Positions 44,212 to 52,584 of a stretch of DNA of 64,000 nt are shown here, piece after piece. The notes beneath the pieces were generated by a model. It did no database searches. It saw only the letters and a list, made by a program, of their open reading frames with translations, and was not told the origin of the DNA. Every line of letters starts with the position of its first letter. Position 1 is the stretch's first letter. The position numbers and the translations under genes are program-made. The DNA is taken from assembly GCA_949524905.1 (NCBI GenBank), contig CATINC010000007.1:124001-188000 (forward strand). Direction: 5' to 3'. The stretch is from Opitutia bacterium UBA7350. Its GTDB lineage: Bacteria; Verrucomicrobiota; Verrucomicrobiia; Opitutales; Coraliomargaritaceae.

Positions 44212-44240
44212 GTGAGTTCGCTTGTTTTAAGCGCACTCAC
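44212..44240. terminator. Hairpin between the RodZ-like gene and slyD
   Basis: GTGAG (44212-44216), CGCTT (44219-44223), loop GTTTT, AAGCG (44229-44233) and CTCAC (44236-44240) form a ten-base-pair stem interrupted by a two-base mismatch. It fills the gap between the two convergent genes. No T-run follows on either strand, so its termination strength is uncertain. Confidence 0.5.
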
Positions 44241-44241
44241 A

Positions 44242-44769
44242 TTAATTACAGCCGCATCCACCGCTCTGTTCATCACTGCCACCGCAGCAACCGCCTTCAG
44301 CGCCACTGGCGTGAATGTGGCCATGGGTTTTCTCCTCTTCGGTCGCTTCACGAACAGCTTGTATTGTTACGGAGAAATTGAGGTGCTGTCCCGCAAGTGG
44401 ATGGTTCCCGTCCACGGTAACATCCTCGCCTTCCACCTGTTTAATGCGAACTGAAACGGGCCCTTGCTCCGTGCTCGCTTGAAATTGCATGCCGACTTCG
44501 AGGTTTTCTACTCCCTGAAAACGCTCCAGTGGAACCACTTGCTCAAGGTCAGGATTAAATTCACCATAACCTTCGGCGGGCTCAACGCGCACATCAACGG
44601 ATTCACCGACTGATTTGCCGAGAAGCGCGTTCTCCAGCCCGGGAATAATATTTTGATGGCCGTGAAGATAATCCATCGGTTGTCCGGGTTGGGACTGGTC
44701 GATGATAGAACCTTCATCGCTCTTGAGGGTGTAGTCGATGGAGACAACGGAATCGGCGGCAATTTGCAT
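44242..44769 (-). CDS. slyD: FKBP-type prolyl isomerase, SlyD
   Basis: SlyD is a peptidyl-prolyl isomerase and nickel-binding chaperone. The FKBP part has VSIDYTLKSDEGSIIDQS (about 9-26) and NIIPGLENALLGKSVGES (about 40-57), the insert-in-flap region spans about 70-125, and the C-terminus is a metal-binding tail with HGHIHASGAEGGCCGG and SGGCGCN (about 149-175), rich in His and Cys. At 175 residues it is slightly shorter than E. coli SlyD. It may serve nickel-enzyme maturation, but no such genes are nearby. Confidence 0.93.
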   Translation of the reverse strand: MQIAADSVVSIDYTLKSDEGSIIDQSQPGQPMDYLHGHQNIIPGLENALLGKSVGESVDVRVEPAEGYGEFNPDLEQVVPLERFQGVENLEVGMQFQASTEQGPVSVRIKQVEGEDVTVDGNHPLAGQHLNFSVTIQAVREATEEEKTHGHIHASGAEGGCCGGSDEQSGGCGCN

Positions 44770-44890
44770 AATTCGGGTGTATTTAGATGTAAAATGTTAA
44801 TGTTGGAAAAAAGGAAAGATGTAAGCAAAGCTTTGCGGGGTCAAAAGCGAAAGCATATTTTTTGCGTGGAGTTTTGCGAAGGGTAGTATT

Positions 44891-47719
44891 GTGATAGTAA
44901 GTGAATTATCTATGCCGCCAATTGAATCTAGTCATTTAAACCGACTTCATCGTCATGCCCAAAAGCGACTTGTCTTTGACCCGGGCGTATCGCGGAGCGA
45001 GCAATTGCCTGCCTATAAGCGTTTTCTAGAGTTAGAAAATGAAATCTTATTGCGGGATCACCGTAAGGGTTTGTCCGGTAGAAAAATTTGTCTAGCGCGA
45101 ACTGCGATGGTAGACGTGGTGATCGAAAATCTTTTTTTGTCGGCTTTAGACCGCTACACTAAAGAGAAAGGTAGACTGCCTTGCAAAATGGCCGTCCTTG
45201 CCACGGGGGGCTATGGGCGCACCGAGCTTAATCCTCATAGCGATATTGACATCATGTTTCTTTATCCGGATCGAATCTCAAATAAAGAGCGCTTTGGAGC
45301 ATTTCAAGCCCTCTTAACGGAGGAAATTTTGTATCCCTTGTGGGATTTTGGTTGGAAGGTGGGGCACGCCTCCCGCAATTCTCGCGAGGTGTTGGGAGAA
45401 GCTCGAACGGAAATCCAATCGAAAAATGCCATTTTGGAATCGCGATTCATTTGCGGTTCAATCCCACTATACGATGCGATGCGCGAGCGTTTTATGAAGT
45501 ATGTGCGAACGGTAAATCCTCGGGATTATATCAAGCAACGCTTGATTGCGGAAAAAGCACGGCATGGAAAGTCCGGTCATACGGTCTATTTGCAAGAACC
45601 GGATGTGAAAAACGGGGTTGGGGGTTTGCGGGATTATCAAAATATTTTATGGATGGCGCACGTGAAGTTTGGCTACGAGAGCATCCTGGACATTCAGAAA
45701 GCGCGTATGTTGCGACGTGATGAGAGATTAAGCATGGAGCGAGCATACGATTTTCTCCTGCGTGTGAGAACGGAATTGCACCTGCAAAACAAACGCCCCA
45801 CGGATAAGTTGCAGTTAGAACAACAACCACAAATCGCTCAGGGCTTAAATTATCTGCAGGAAGATATTTTTGAACGGATTGAAGCCTTTATGATGGACTA
45901 CTACTCGGCAGCGCGGACAATTTATCATACAAGTGAATTGCTTAAAGAACGCCTCGCGTTGAGCATGAGCAGTTCGCATGGAGAAAGCGCCCGCTTTAGC
46001 TTTGGAGACGCCTTGCGGGCATACCAAAAAGGAAGCCAGAAAAAGGTGGATGGATTTGTTTTGAGCAACCGGGTCTTCAGCGCTGAATCAAAAAAAATCT
46101 TCACGGAAAAGCCAGTACGATTGATTCGGATCTTCCGTTACATGCAGCAATTTGGCGCTCGGATGGATCCGGATTTAAAATTTCTGATTACACGCTCTAT
46201 TCCTTTGATTGATGGAAGCCTGATAAAGAGCCCAGCCGCCGCAAAGAGTTTTTGTAGTATTTTGAGGAGTGCCGGAGAAGTCTACCCGATCCTTAAAGAG
46301 ATGCACACTCTAGGAGTATTAGGTCGCTACCTGCCGGAATTCGGCCAACTGACCTGCCGTGTGCAGCATGAGTATTTCCATCGCTATACTGCGGATGAAC
46401 ACGTCTTAAGAACCATCAAGTATTTAGATCGGGTCTTTCAAAAAGTGGATGAAGTGAGCGCAAACTATGAAAAAGCGCTGCGCCAAAATGATGACCCGCT
46501 GCTGCTTTATTTAATTCTTCTTTTACATGACATTGGCAAGGCGGAGGGCGTTAAAGGGCACGATACCGCTGGCGCAAGAATAGCGCGTCCTATCCTAAAT
46601 CGCTTTGGCATCGATACCCAACAACAGGAAGTAATTTTATTTATTATCCGCAATCATTTAGAAATGGCACGAATCTGGCAACGATTTGACCTCGATGACC
46701 CCAAAACCAGTAGCTACTTTGCCGAAAAAATGGAAGATCCGCAAAAATTGCGTTATCTCTTTGTGCACACCTACTGCGATGCCCGTGGCACTGCTCCTAC
46801 GCTTTGGAACAGTTACAAAGATACCATGCACCGGCAACTCTATCACGGAACAATGGAGGCCTTTGAAGGTCGGGACCTCATCGAGCAAAAACGAAAGGAA
46901 CGTATCGCCATGTTACACGAGGAAATTTTAAGTCATTTGCCAGAAAATGTCAGCGTAGAGGAAATGCAGGCGCACTTTAGCCTGTTGCCCGAACGCTATT
47001 TCATAAACACTCAGGCTGAAGAAATCGCCCTGCACATGCGTATGACCCATGACTTGATCGGGCAGATTCAAAAAACAGATTCGCTGAGTTCGCTGATGCC
47101 GATCATTGACTGGCGAGATGACCAAGATCTAAGCCTGACTGTTGTCAATGTGGTCACCTGGGATCGTGCAGGACTTTTCTATAAGCTTGCCGGCGCCTTA
47201 ACGCTTGCTGGCGTAAACATCCTCAGCACAAAAGCTATCACTCGCAAAGACCACATCTCGATTGACACTTTTTATATTATGGAAGCCGGCGGAGGTTTAG
47301 TTACGGATCCTAAGGCACTAGAAGTATTTCGCCAGTCTTTGCATGGATCCTTGGTTGAGGGCAAGCATCTGCAGAGTGCCATCGATGCAAAGGAGGCAGC
47401 TGTGGAGGTGGCTGAGGCTAAGGCCAAGAAAGATTTGTTGCCCGCTCCCTTCCCGCCTCGAGTCGATATTTATCATGAATTATCATTGAAAAGAACGATC
47501 ATTGAAGTTCAAGCAGCCGACCGTCTTGCCCTTCTCTACCGCCTAGCGCGTATAATACACCATCGTGGTTTTGATATCACCTTTGCCCGCATTGCTACCG
47601 AGCGCGGCGTCGCCATGGATACCTTTTATATTGAAAACCGGGCAAATGCGGGACAGGTGGATTCTGACCACTTGTTGGATTTACGCAGCGACTTAGAAGC
47701 TGTTATCGAGGTAGATTAA
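44891..47719 (+). CDS. glnD: Bifunctional uridylyltransferase/uridylyl-removing enzyme GlnD
   Basis: GlnD senses glutamine and adds or removes UMP on PII. The nucleotidyltransferase domain has GGYGRTELNPHSDIDIMFLY (about residues 109-128), with the catalytic Asp residues; the HD domain LILLLHDIGKAEGVKGHD is near residue 540 and removes UMP; two ACT domains at the C-terminus (about 740-830 and 860-940) bind glutamine. The 942-residue length is normal. The start is given as GTG at 44891, preceded by GAAGGG, one of the rare Shine-Dalgarno-like matches; an ATG at 44912 is an alternative. No glnB or amtB is in the window. Confidence 0.94.
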   Translation: MIVSELSMPPIESSHLNRLHRHAQKRLVFDPGVSRSEQLPAYKRFLELENEILLRDHRKGLSGRKICLARTAMVDVVIENLFLSALDRYTKEKGRLPCKMAVLATGGYGRTELNPHSDIDIMFLYPDRISNKERFGAFQALLTEEILYPLWDFGWKVGHASRNSREVLGEARTEIQSKNAILESRFICGSIPLYDAMRERFMKYVRTVNPRDYIKQRLIAEKARHGKSGHTVYLQEPDVKNGVGGLRDYQNILWMAHVKFGYESILDIQKARMLRRDERLSMERAYDFLLRVRTELHLQNKRPTDKLQLEQQPQIAQGLNYLQEDIFERIEAFMMDYYSAARTIYHTSELLKERLALSMSSSHGESARFSFGDALRAYQKGSQKKVDGFVLSNRVFSAESKKIFTEKPVRLIRIFRYMQQFGARMDPDLKFLITRSIPLIDGSLIKSPAAAKSFCSILRSAGEVYPILKEMHTLGVLGRYLPEFGQLTCRVQHEYFHRYTADEHVLRTIKYLDRVFQKVDEVSANYEKALRQNDDPLLLYLILLLHDIGKAEGVKGHDTAGARIARPILNRFGIDTQQQEVILFIIRNHLEMARIWQRFDLDDPKTSSYFAEKMEDPQKLRYLFVHTYCDARGTAPTLWNSYKDTMHRQLYHGTMEAFEGRDLIEQKRKERIAMLHEEILSHLPENVSVEEMQAHFSLLPERYFINTQAEEIALHMRMTHDLIGQIQKTDSLSSLMPIIDWRDDQDLSLTVVNVVTWDRAGLFYKLAGALTLAGVNILSTKAITRKDHISIDTFYIMEAGGGLVTDPKALEVFRQSLHGSLVEGKHLQSAIDAKEAAVEVAEAKAKKDLLPAPFPPRVDIYHELSLKRTIIEVQAADRLALLYRLARIIHHRGFDITFARIATERGVAMDTFYIENRANAGQVDSDHLLDLRSDLEAVIEVD

Positions 47720-47770
47720 AAAGGATATCGCCTTGCGCCGCTCCCTTAAAAGTGGACACTACCCAGCATA

Positions 47771-49462
47771 ATGGCAAGCGAGAGCGATAGCCGGGCACTT
47801 GATTCCCTGTACAGAATCAGCAGTTTGGTCTCCCGTACGGAAAATCCGACGGAGGCTCTGCGTCTCATTATGGATGAAGTTGTGCGGGTCTTAAAACCGA
47901 ATGGGGTTTTCATTTGTCTGATGAATCGCGATACCCAGCGTCTTGAGTTAGAAGTGTCGTATGGTTTTCCGGATAGGTGGAATGACTTAACCCTTGAATT
48001 GGGTCAGGGCATTACTGGATGGGTTGCACTTCATGGGGTGGCGAAAATTGTAAATGATGTTCGCAAAGAACCGCTCTACATTAAGCTGCGGCCAGAAATT
48101 TTCTCAGAAATGGCAGTTCCTATGGAAGATGCTGGGACGGTCATTGGTGTTGTTGTTGTTGATAGCGAAAAAGTTGATGCTTTTGATGCCTCCGCACTTA
48201 AAATTTTAAGTTTATTAACAGCTGAGGCGAGTCGTGTTGTCAGTCGCCTTTGGTTAATTCAACAACTTCGAACAAAAGCCAACCAATTGCAGTCACTGGT
48301 AAGCTTAGGTAGCCGCATAGCAGGCTTGGTTGATTCCGAGAGGATCTTGCGTAGTTTAGCAATTCAAGGTCGTCAAATTTTGGATTGTCATAGTTGCGGG
48401 GTATTTTGGCTTAGTTCGGACGGAAATTCTTTGGAGACTCGTGAGATTGCGGGTCGTGAAAAGTCCATTTCATTTGATACTCGTATTGCTCTGGTCGACA
48501 GCGCCATGGGCTCAGCCGTTCGCAGGCGAAAGTTATCCGAAGTGGGAAATCTTTCGTATGAAGACGAGAGTGATTTGTTACGAATTATCCAGTCTGAAGG
48601 TTTGGTCTCCATGCTAGTGGTGCCCCTGATTTTTGACGGGGAGGTTCAAGGAGTGATCGCTGCATTTACCGATGTACCTCATCGATTTAATAATGATGAA
48701 CGCAAAGCTTTTAGCACCTTGGCTGCCCTAGGTGCGATTGTTTGCCAAAATGCTGAACTTTACGCCCGCATTTTTGAAAGTGAAGATTCTTTGAGGCGTA
48801 ATGAAAAATTGACCACGCTCGGTATGTTAACCGCTGAAATCGCACATGAAATCCGAAACCCATTAACTGTCATCAAGCTATTATTTGATTCATTAAACCT
48901 AAGGTTTGAGGGCGATGATGAACGTGAGCGCGATGTCGCCCTAATCGGCGAAAAGTTGGGTCAATTAGAGGATATCGTCGAGCGTGTGCTGGGTTTTGGC
49001 CGTATGCGCGAAGGTTTAAATGGGAATTATAACTTAAATCAATTGATCGAAGAAACCCTGCGATTAGTGCGTTTGAAGATGGAGCAAATGCACATTGAAG
49101 TGCAGTACTCTCCATGTGCTGGAGCCCTGATCGTCACCGTCAACAAGGGACAGATTCAGCAGGTTATCCTGAACTTACTCCTCAATGCTATAGCAGTCAT
49201 GCCGCATGGTGGGCGCATTAAAATCAATACGTATAGTGAGGCGAAAGAAGCAATTTTTCAGATTGCAGACAACGGACCAGGGATGACAGAAGCATCTCAG
49301 CAAAAAATATTTGAATCGTTCCTAACACATCGCGCTGAAGGAACCGGACTGGGGCTTTCCATCAGCAAACAAATCCTGCGCTCCCATAGAGGGGATATAC
49401 GGCTGATGCATTCTTCGCCAGATGGAACTACCTTTTCTTTTCAATTACCTATCAGTCAATGA
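47771..49462 (+). CDS. GAF-domain sensor histidine kinase (orphan)
   Basis: This 563-residue kinase has two GAF domains (about residues 20-170 and 185-335), no membrane segments, then a HisKA dimerisation helix with AEIAHEIRNPLTVIKLLF (His near residue 359) and a HATPase domain containing ILNLLLNAIAVMPHGG, FQIADNGPGMTE and GTGLGLSISKQIL. It is therefore a cytoplasmic sensor of a small molecule, with no response regulator adjacent. It overlaps the start of the VanZ-like gene by four bases (ATGA), so the two are translationally coupled; whether they function together is unknown. Confidence 0.88.
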   Translation: MASESDSRALDSLYRISSLVSRTENPTEALRLIMDEVVRVLKPNGVFICLMNRDTQRLELEVSYGFPDRWNDLTLELGQGITGWVALHGVAKIVNDVRKEPLYIKLRPEIFSEMAVPMEDAGTVIGVVVVDSEKVDAFDASALKILSLLTAEASRVVSRLWLIQQLRTKANQLQSLVSLGSRIAGLVDSERILRSLAIQGRQILDCHSCGVFWLSSDGNSLETREIAGREKSISFDTRIALVDSAMGSAVRRRKLSEVGNLSYEDESDLLRIIQSEGLVSMLVVPLIFDGEVQGVIAAFTDVPHRFNNDERKAFSTLAALGAIVCQNAELYARIFESEDSLRRNEKLTTLGMLTAEIAHEIRNPLTVIKLLFDSLNLRFEGDDERERDVALIGEKLGQLEDIVERVLGFGRMREGLNGNYNLNQLIEETLRLVRLKMEQMHIEVQYSPCAGALIVTVNKGQIQQVILNLLLNAIAVMPHGGRIKINTYSEAKEAIFQIADNGPGMTEASQQKIFESFLTHRAEGTGLGLSISKQILRSHRGDIRLMHSSPDGTTFSFQLPISQ

Positions 49463-49890
49463 CCCTTCAGGATACATTAGCGTTTCGGATATACCTTTGG
49501 CCCATTTTGCTCACCGTTACTGTTTCTGCGGTTTCGTCCACCGCTAACCTTGCCACGCCGGATTTAAGCTTCGCACACGGTTCGGATAAGATAATTCACT
49601 TCTTCATTTTTGGACTGATCGCAACCAGTATAATTCGCATTCCCTATTTCATAAAGCAGGGAACACTCGGATGGGTCTATACGGCCGTCATAGTAGCTTG
49701 CTTTGGAGGGCTAGACGAGTGGTGGCAATCGTTGACTCCTGGTCGTACCGCAGAGCTAGCGGACTTGCTAGCAAATGTTGCCGGGGCATCCGTTGCTGCT
49801 TCTGCTTACTTTTATTGGAATCAATACCGTAAAACGCTCGAGTACTCGATCGGCAAAAATGCCGAAATTAATTCAAGCGAAGCGGCATAA
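49459..49890 (+). CDS. VanZ-family membrane protein
   Basis: This 143-residue protein has about four hydrophobic segments and the VanZ-like signature near its C-terminus: [20 protein letters not shown] (about residues 83-102) before the last helix, with [16 protein letters not shown] (about 41-56) earlier. VanZ proteins in Gram-positive bacteria confer teicoplanin resistance; in Gram-negative bacteria they are common but uncharacterised. It is coupled to the kinase by an ATGA overlap and overlaps the 3' end of dnaN by 23 bases. Confidence 0.78.
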   Translation: MTLQDTLAFRIYLWPILLTVTVSAVSSTANLATPDLSFAHGSDKIIHFFIFGLIATSIIRIPYFIKQGTLGWVYTAVIVACFGGLDEWWQSLTPGRTAELADLLANVAGASVAASAYFYWNQYRKTLEYSIGKNAEINSSEAA

Positions 49891-50992
49891 TCACGCAAAT
49901 GAAGTTGTCCAAGGTCTTATAGAGACCCGGACTTAGCTCGTCCTTAAATTCAAAGAATACTTCATCTTTGGTGAGTGCCTTGAGGGGCTCCATCAAAAAT
50001 TGCGGATTAAAGGCAACCTGTACTTCTGGACCATCGTATGCGATTGCCATCGATTCGTGAGATTCCCCGTATTCGCTGGATGATCCAGAGATTTCGAGCA
50101 GGTTCTTGCTAATCTTCAAGCGCACTGAATTGTTTTTATCTGATGTCACCAGCGCTGCACGATGGACACACTCCAGCATCAGTTCGCGTTCTACCTTTAC
50201 TCGGTGTTCGGTTTCCTTAGGAATTACTTGACGGTAGTTGGGATATTTACCTTCGACAATTTTAGAGACCAAGTAAATTTGATCGGCAAGTCCGGTTTCG
50301 TCATCATCTATCGAGATTTCAAAAGCGACTTGGCGATCATTAAATGCGATCTTTACCTTTTCCCCCTTACCGAGGAGGCGTTCTAGTTCCGCAACGGTTT
50401 TAGCGGGAAGGATAAGGCTTCCGGTGTTGTCTTCACTGATTTCGGTTTCCAAAGCAGTAAGCGCCAATCGCCGTCCATCCGTTGCCACCAGGGTCAGTTT
50501 TCCATCGGCAAAACTAAAGTAAACGCCGTTGAGAATGTATCGATTTTCATCATTTGATTGGCCGTAAGAAACGCTTTTCAGCATTTCCACGATATGCTCT
50601 TGGCTTAGCTCAAAAACATGGCGGTTTTCGAACGTGGGCAGTGGCGGAAATTCCTCCGTGCTGATACCCATGATACGAAATAAAGACCCGCCAGAGGTTA
50701 TTTTAGCCTGATTATTGTTACCTGTTTCTACAAAAATTTCGCTTTGGGGTAATTCTCGTACGATTGTCGCTAACTTGCGTACCGGGAGCGTGATACCACC
50801 GGATTCCTCAACTTCTGCCTTGATACGGCAACGGATTCCGAGATCTAAATTAGTTGTCGTTAAGGAAATATGGCCGTCATCTGCCTCGATTAGAACATTG
50901 CTCAGGATAGGCATCGTTGAGCGGGTTGCAACGACGTTGAGCACTTGTTGTAGGCCGTTGCTGAAGTGGTCCTGGTTGATCTTGAATTTCAT
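49868..50992 (-). CDS. dnaN: DNA polymerase III beta sliding clamp
   Basis: DnaN is the clamp that tethers the replicase to DNA. All three domains are present in 374 residues: the N-terminal [20 protein letters not shown] (near 14-33), the central [20 protein letters not shown] and [19 protein letters not shown], and the C-terminal [22 protein letters not shown] and CVIMPLRLN tail, which is close to the standard ending of clamps. It is transcribed away from the AT-rich gap on its right. dnaA, the usual neighbour, is not in the window. Confidence 0.96.
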   Translation of the reverse strand: MKFKINQDHFSNGLQQVLNVVATRSTMPILSNVLIEADDGHISLTTTNLDLGIRCRIKAEVEESGGITLPVRKLATIVRELPQSEIFVETGNNNQAKITSGGSLFRIMGISTEEFPPLPTFENRHVFELSQEHIVEMLKSVSYGQSNDENRYILNGVYFSFADGKLTLVATDGRRLALTALETEISEDNTGSLILPAKTVAELERLLGKGEKVKIAFNDRQVAFEISIDDDETGLADQIYLVSKIVEGKYPNYRQVIPKETEHRVKVERELMLECVHRAALVTSDKNNSVRLKISKNLLEISGSSSEYGESHESMAIAYDGPEVQVAFNPQFLMEPLKALTKDEVFFEFKDELSPGLYKTLDNFICVIMPLRLN

Positions 50993-51265
50993 ATTACTTT
51001 TGTCGGGGGAATTCTACTTGCTGGCAACTATTATATAATAGTCTCTTTTTAATTTATATATACCTTCATAACAGTAGGTGCTGTGAAGTACTAGAAAAAC
51101 GTTCTAAACATATGAATTAGAATAAGATATATAATATTTTATGGGTGAATAAGGATGGAATTAAAAGTTTAAAAATGTTGAACATGTGGAAAAGTTTTTT
51201 GGATTCACTTGTTACTAACAGTGTATGACATCTTTTTAAGAGGAGGCTGTGAAAAGGTCGCAGCG
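50993..51265. other. AT-rich gap upstream of dnaN; possible replication-origin or promoter region
   Basis: This 273-base gap holds long A/T runs, a 16-bp perfect palindrome ACTATTATATAATAGT (51027-51042) and one DnaA-box-like sequence TGTGGAAAA (51185-51193), which differs by one base from TGTGGATAA. A second, weaker match (two mismatches) is at 51144-51152. No gene is visible. It may simply carry the promoters of dnaN, but an origin function is possible given dnaN, the parS site near 61.1 kb and mnmE-mnmG. Confidence 0.35.
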
Positions 51266-52087
51266 TTATTTCTTCTTCAAGCGCTTACGGTATAAATGAA
51301 TTGCTGGACCGTAGGTTATGTAGCCAATAAAAAGGATCGCAAAAAAGAATTCACGGAAGGTAAAAGCAACTCCGATGGCAACCACGATAAAAATGAAAGT
51401 ATTAAATGGAGTCTGAGTTTGCCAATTGATGGTCTTAAAACTAGGATAGGAGATAGTGCTTACCATCAAGATGGAGGTTGCTAGGAGCAGTGGAGGCAAG
51501 AGCAGCGCCCAGGTGCGCAAGTCAAAGGTGTTCAGCACCAATACCAAGGATGCAATCATACCGGCAGCAGCAGGCACTGGAAGACCGATGAAGTCTTTGC
51601 TCTCGAGCAGGGCCTTTGGCGGCTCCAACATGGGATGTGTTAGGACGTTGAAACGCGCCAGACGAATGCCCGCGCAGAGAAGATAAACAAAAGCAATCAG
51701 CCATCCGGTTTGAAGGAAAAACGGAAATTTTTCGGTGGGTGCTAGGATAAGAAAAAGGGTCATGAGGGCAGGCGCAACGCCGAAAGAAACCATGTCTGCG
51801 ATGGAATCAAATTCCTTACCAAAGAGGGACTCTCGGTTGCCAATGCGGGCAACGCGGCCATCTAATGCGTCACAAATAATAGCTAGTAGAATAAACCAGA
51901 CGGCTTGGGTGTAATAATGTGGTACCAGGTTGGCATCAGGGGTGTTGTTTGCCTGAATGCAGCGCAAAATAGCCAGAAAGCCGAAAAAGAGATTTCCTGC
52001 GGTTAAGCTGTTGGGCAATAGATAGATGCGACTGGCTTCGGTGGCATTTTCTGGACCAGGGGGAGGGTCTTTAGCTTGTGGATCCAT
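51266..52087 (-). CDS. pssA: CDP-alcohol phosphatidyltransferase, probable phosphatidylserine synthase
   Basis: This 273-residue membrane enzyme carries the CDP-alcohol phosphotransferase motif DALDGRVARIGNRESLFGKE followed by DSIADMVSFG (residues about 77-106), which matches the D-G-x2-A-R-x8-G-x3-D-x3-D pattern with all Asp residues present. About six hydrophobic segments surround it. Closest in size and form to Gram-positive-type phosphatidylserine synthases, which make PS from CDP-diacylglycerol and serine, although a phosphatidylglycerol-type enzyme is possible. A RelE-like gene lies directly upstream on the same strand, with a five-base gap. Confidence 0.85.
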   Translation of the reverse strand: MDPQAKDPPPGPENATEASRIYLLPNSLTAGNLFFGFLAILRCIQANNTPDANLVPHYYTQAVWFILLAIICDALDGRVARIGNRESLFGKEFDSIADMVSFGVAPALMTLFLILAPTEKFPFFLQTGWLIAFVYLLCAGIRLARFNVLTHPMLEPPKALLESKDFIGLPVPAAAGMIASLVLVLNTFDLRTWALLLPPLLLATSILMVSTISYPSFKTINWQTQTPFNTFIFIVVAIGVAFTFREFFFAILFIGYITYGPAIHLYRKRLKKK

Positions 52088-52092
52088 TGCTG

Positions 52093-52455
52093 TTAATCTT
52101 CTTCGCGGTGGCGAAGACTCTCAAGATATTTCCAAAATGAATCGTCCTGTTCGATGAGGAACTCTTCTGTAACGGGTAGTTTGCTGCGAAAAATAAAATC
52201 GGTAAAGGTGTTTCGGTGGAGAATGTAATGGGCAAGCAAAGCATCGCCTTGTCGTTCAAAATAGATGCGGAATTCGCCAGCACGGACACGGTAAAGGGTT
52301 TTATTGGAGCGATGAAAACGTCCAATCCGATCACTGGGCTTATCCAACTCATTGTGAGTAAGGGAACTGACAACTTCGACAACCTCCATTTGTGAGCGTG
52401 TATCGAGCTTGTTGAGCTCTTGCATGCTTTGTTCGCTGAAATTTAATTGAAACAT
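52093..52455 (-). CDS. RelE/ParE-like protein without an adjacent antitoxin
   Basis: This 120-residue protein resembles the RelE/ParE superfamily: the KTLYRVRAGEFRIYFERQGD stretch (about residues 52-71) is the typical strand-turn-strand with the Arg residues used in toxins or in the clade of non-toxic RelE homologues. The N-terminus (MFQLNFSEQSMQELNKLD) forms the helical part. There is no antitoxin gene upstream or downstream on the same strand (130 bases separate it from ispH, which is divergent). The protein may therefore be a housekeeping homologue linked to the downstream pssA rather than a toxin. Confidence 0.6.
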   Translation of the reverse strand: MFQLNFSEQSMQELNKLDTRSQMEVVEVVSSLTHNELDKPSDRIGRFHRSNKTLYRVRAGEFRIYFERQGDALLAHYILHRNTFTDFIFRSKLPVTEEFLIEQDDSFWKYLESLRHREED

Positions 52456-52549
52456 TTTAGGATATCAAGGAGTACGTAATGCAAAGATAAATGTTGAGGT
52501 TTCGCGCTAAGGGTGCAATCGCAGAATGCATAAAGCTTTTGAGCAACAG

Positions 52550-52579
52550 TTGACCCAGAGGTCTCGATCATCATAAATA
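52550..52579 (+). promoter_or_regulatory. Sigma-70-type promoter of ispH
   Basis: TTGACC (52550-52555) and TAAATA (52574-52579) are separated by 18 bases. The predicted transcription start falls about at the ATG at 52585, so the ispH mRNA may be leaderless. Confidence 0.5.
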
Positions 52580-52584
52580 TTACT

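Noticed and set aside
44825-44878. Palindrome GCAAAGCTTTGC and three TTTGCG copies between slyD and glnD as an operator
   Set aside because: The repeats are short, in AT-rich sequence and unevenly spaced; a chance pattern cannot be excluded.
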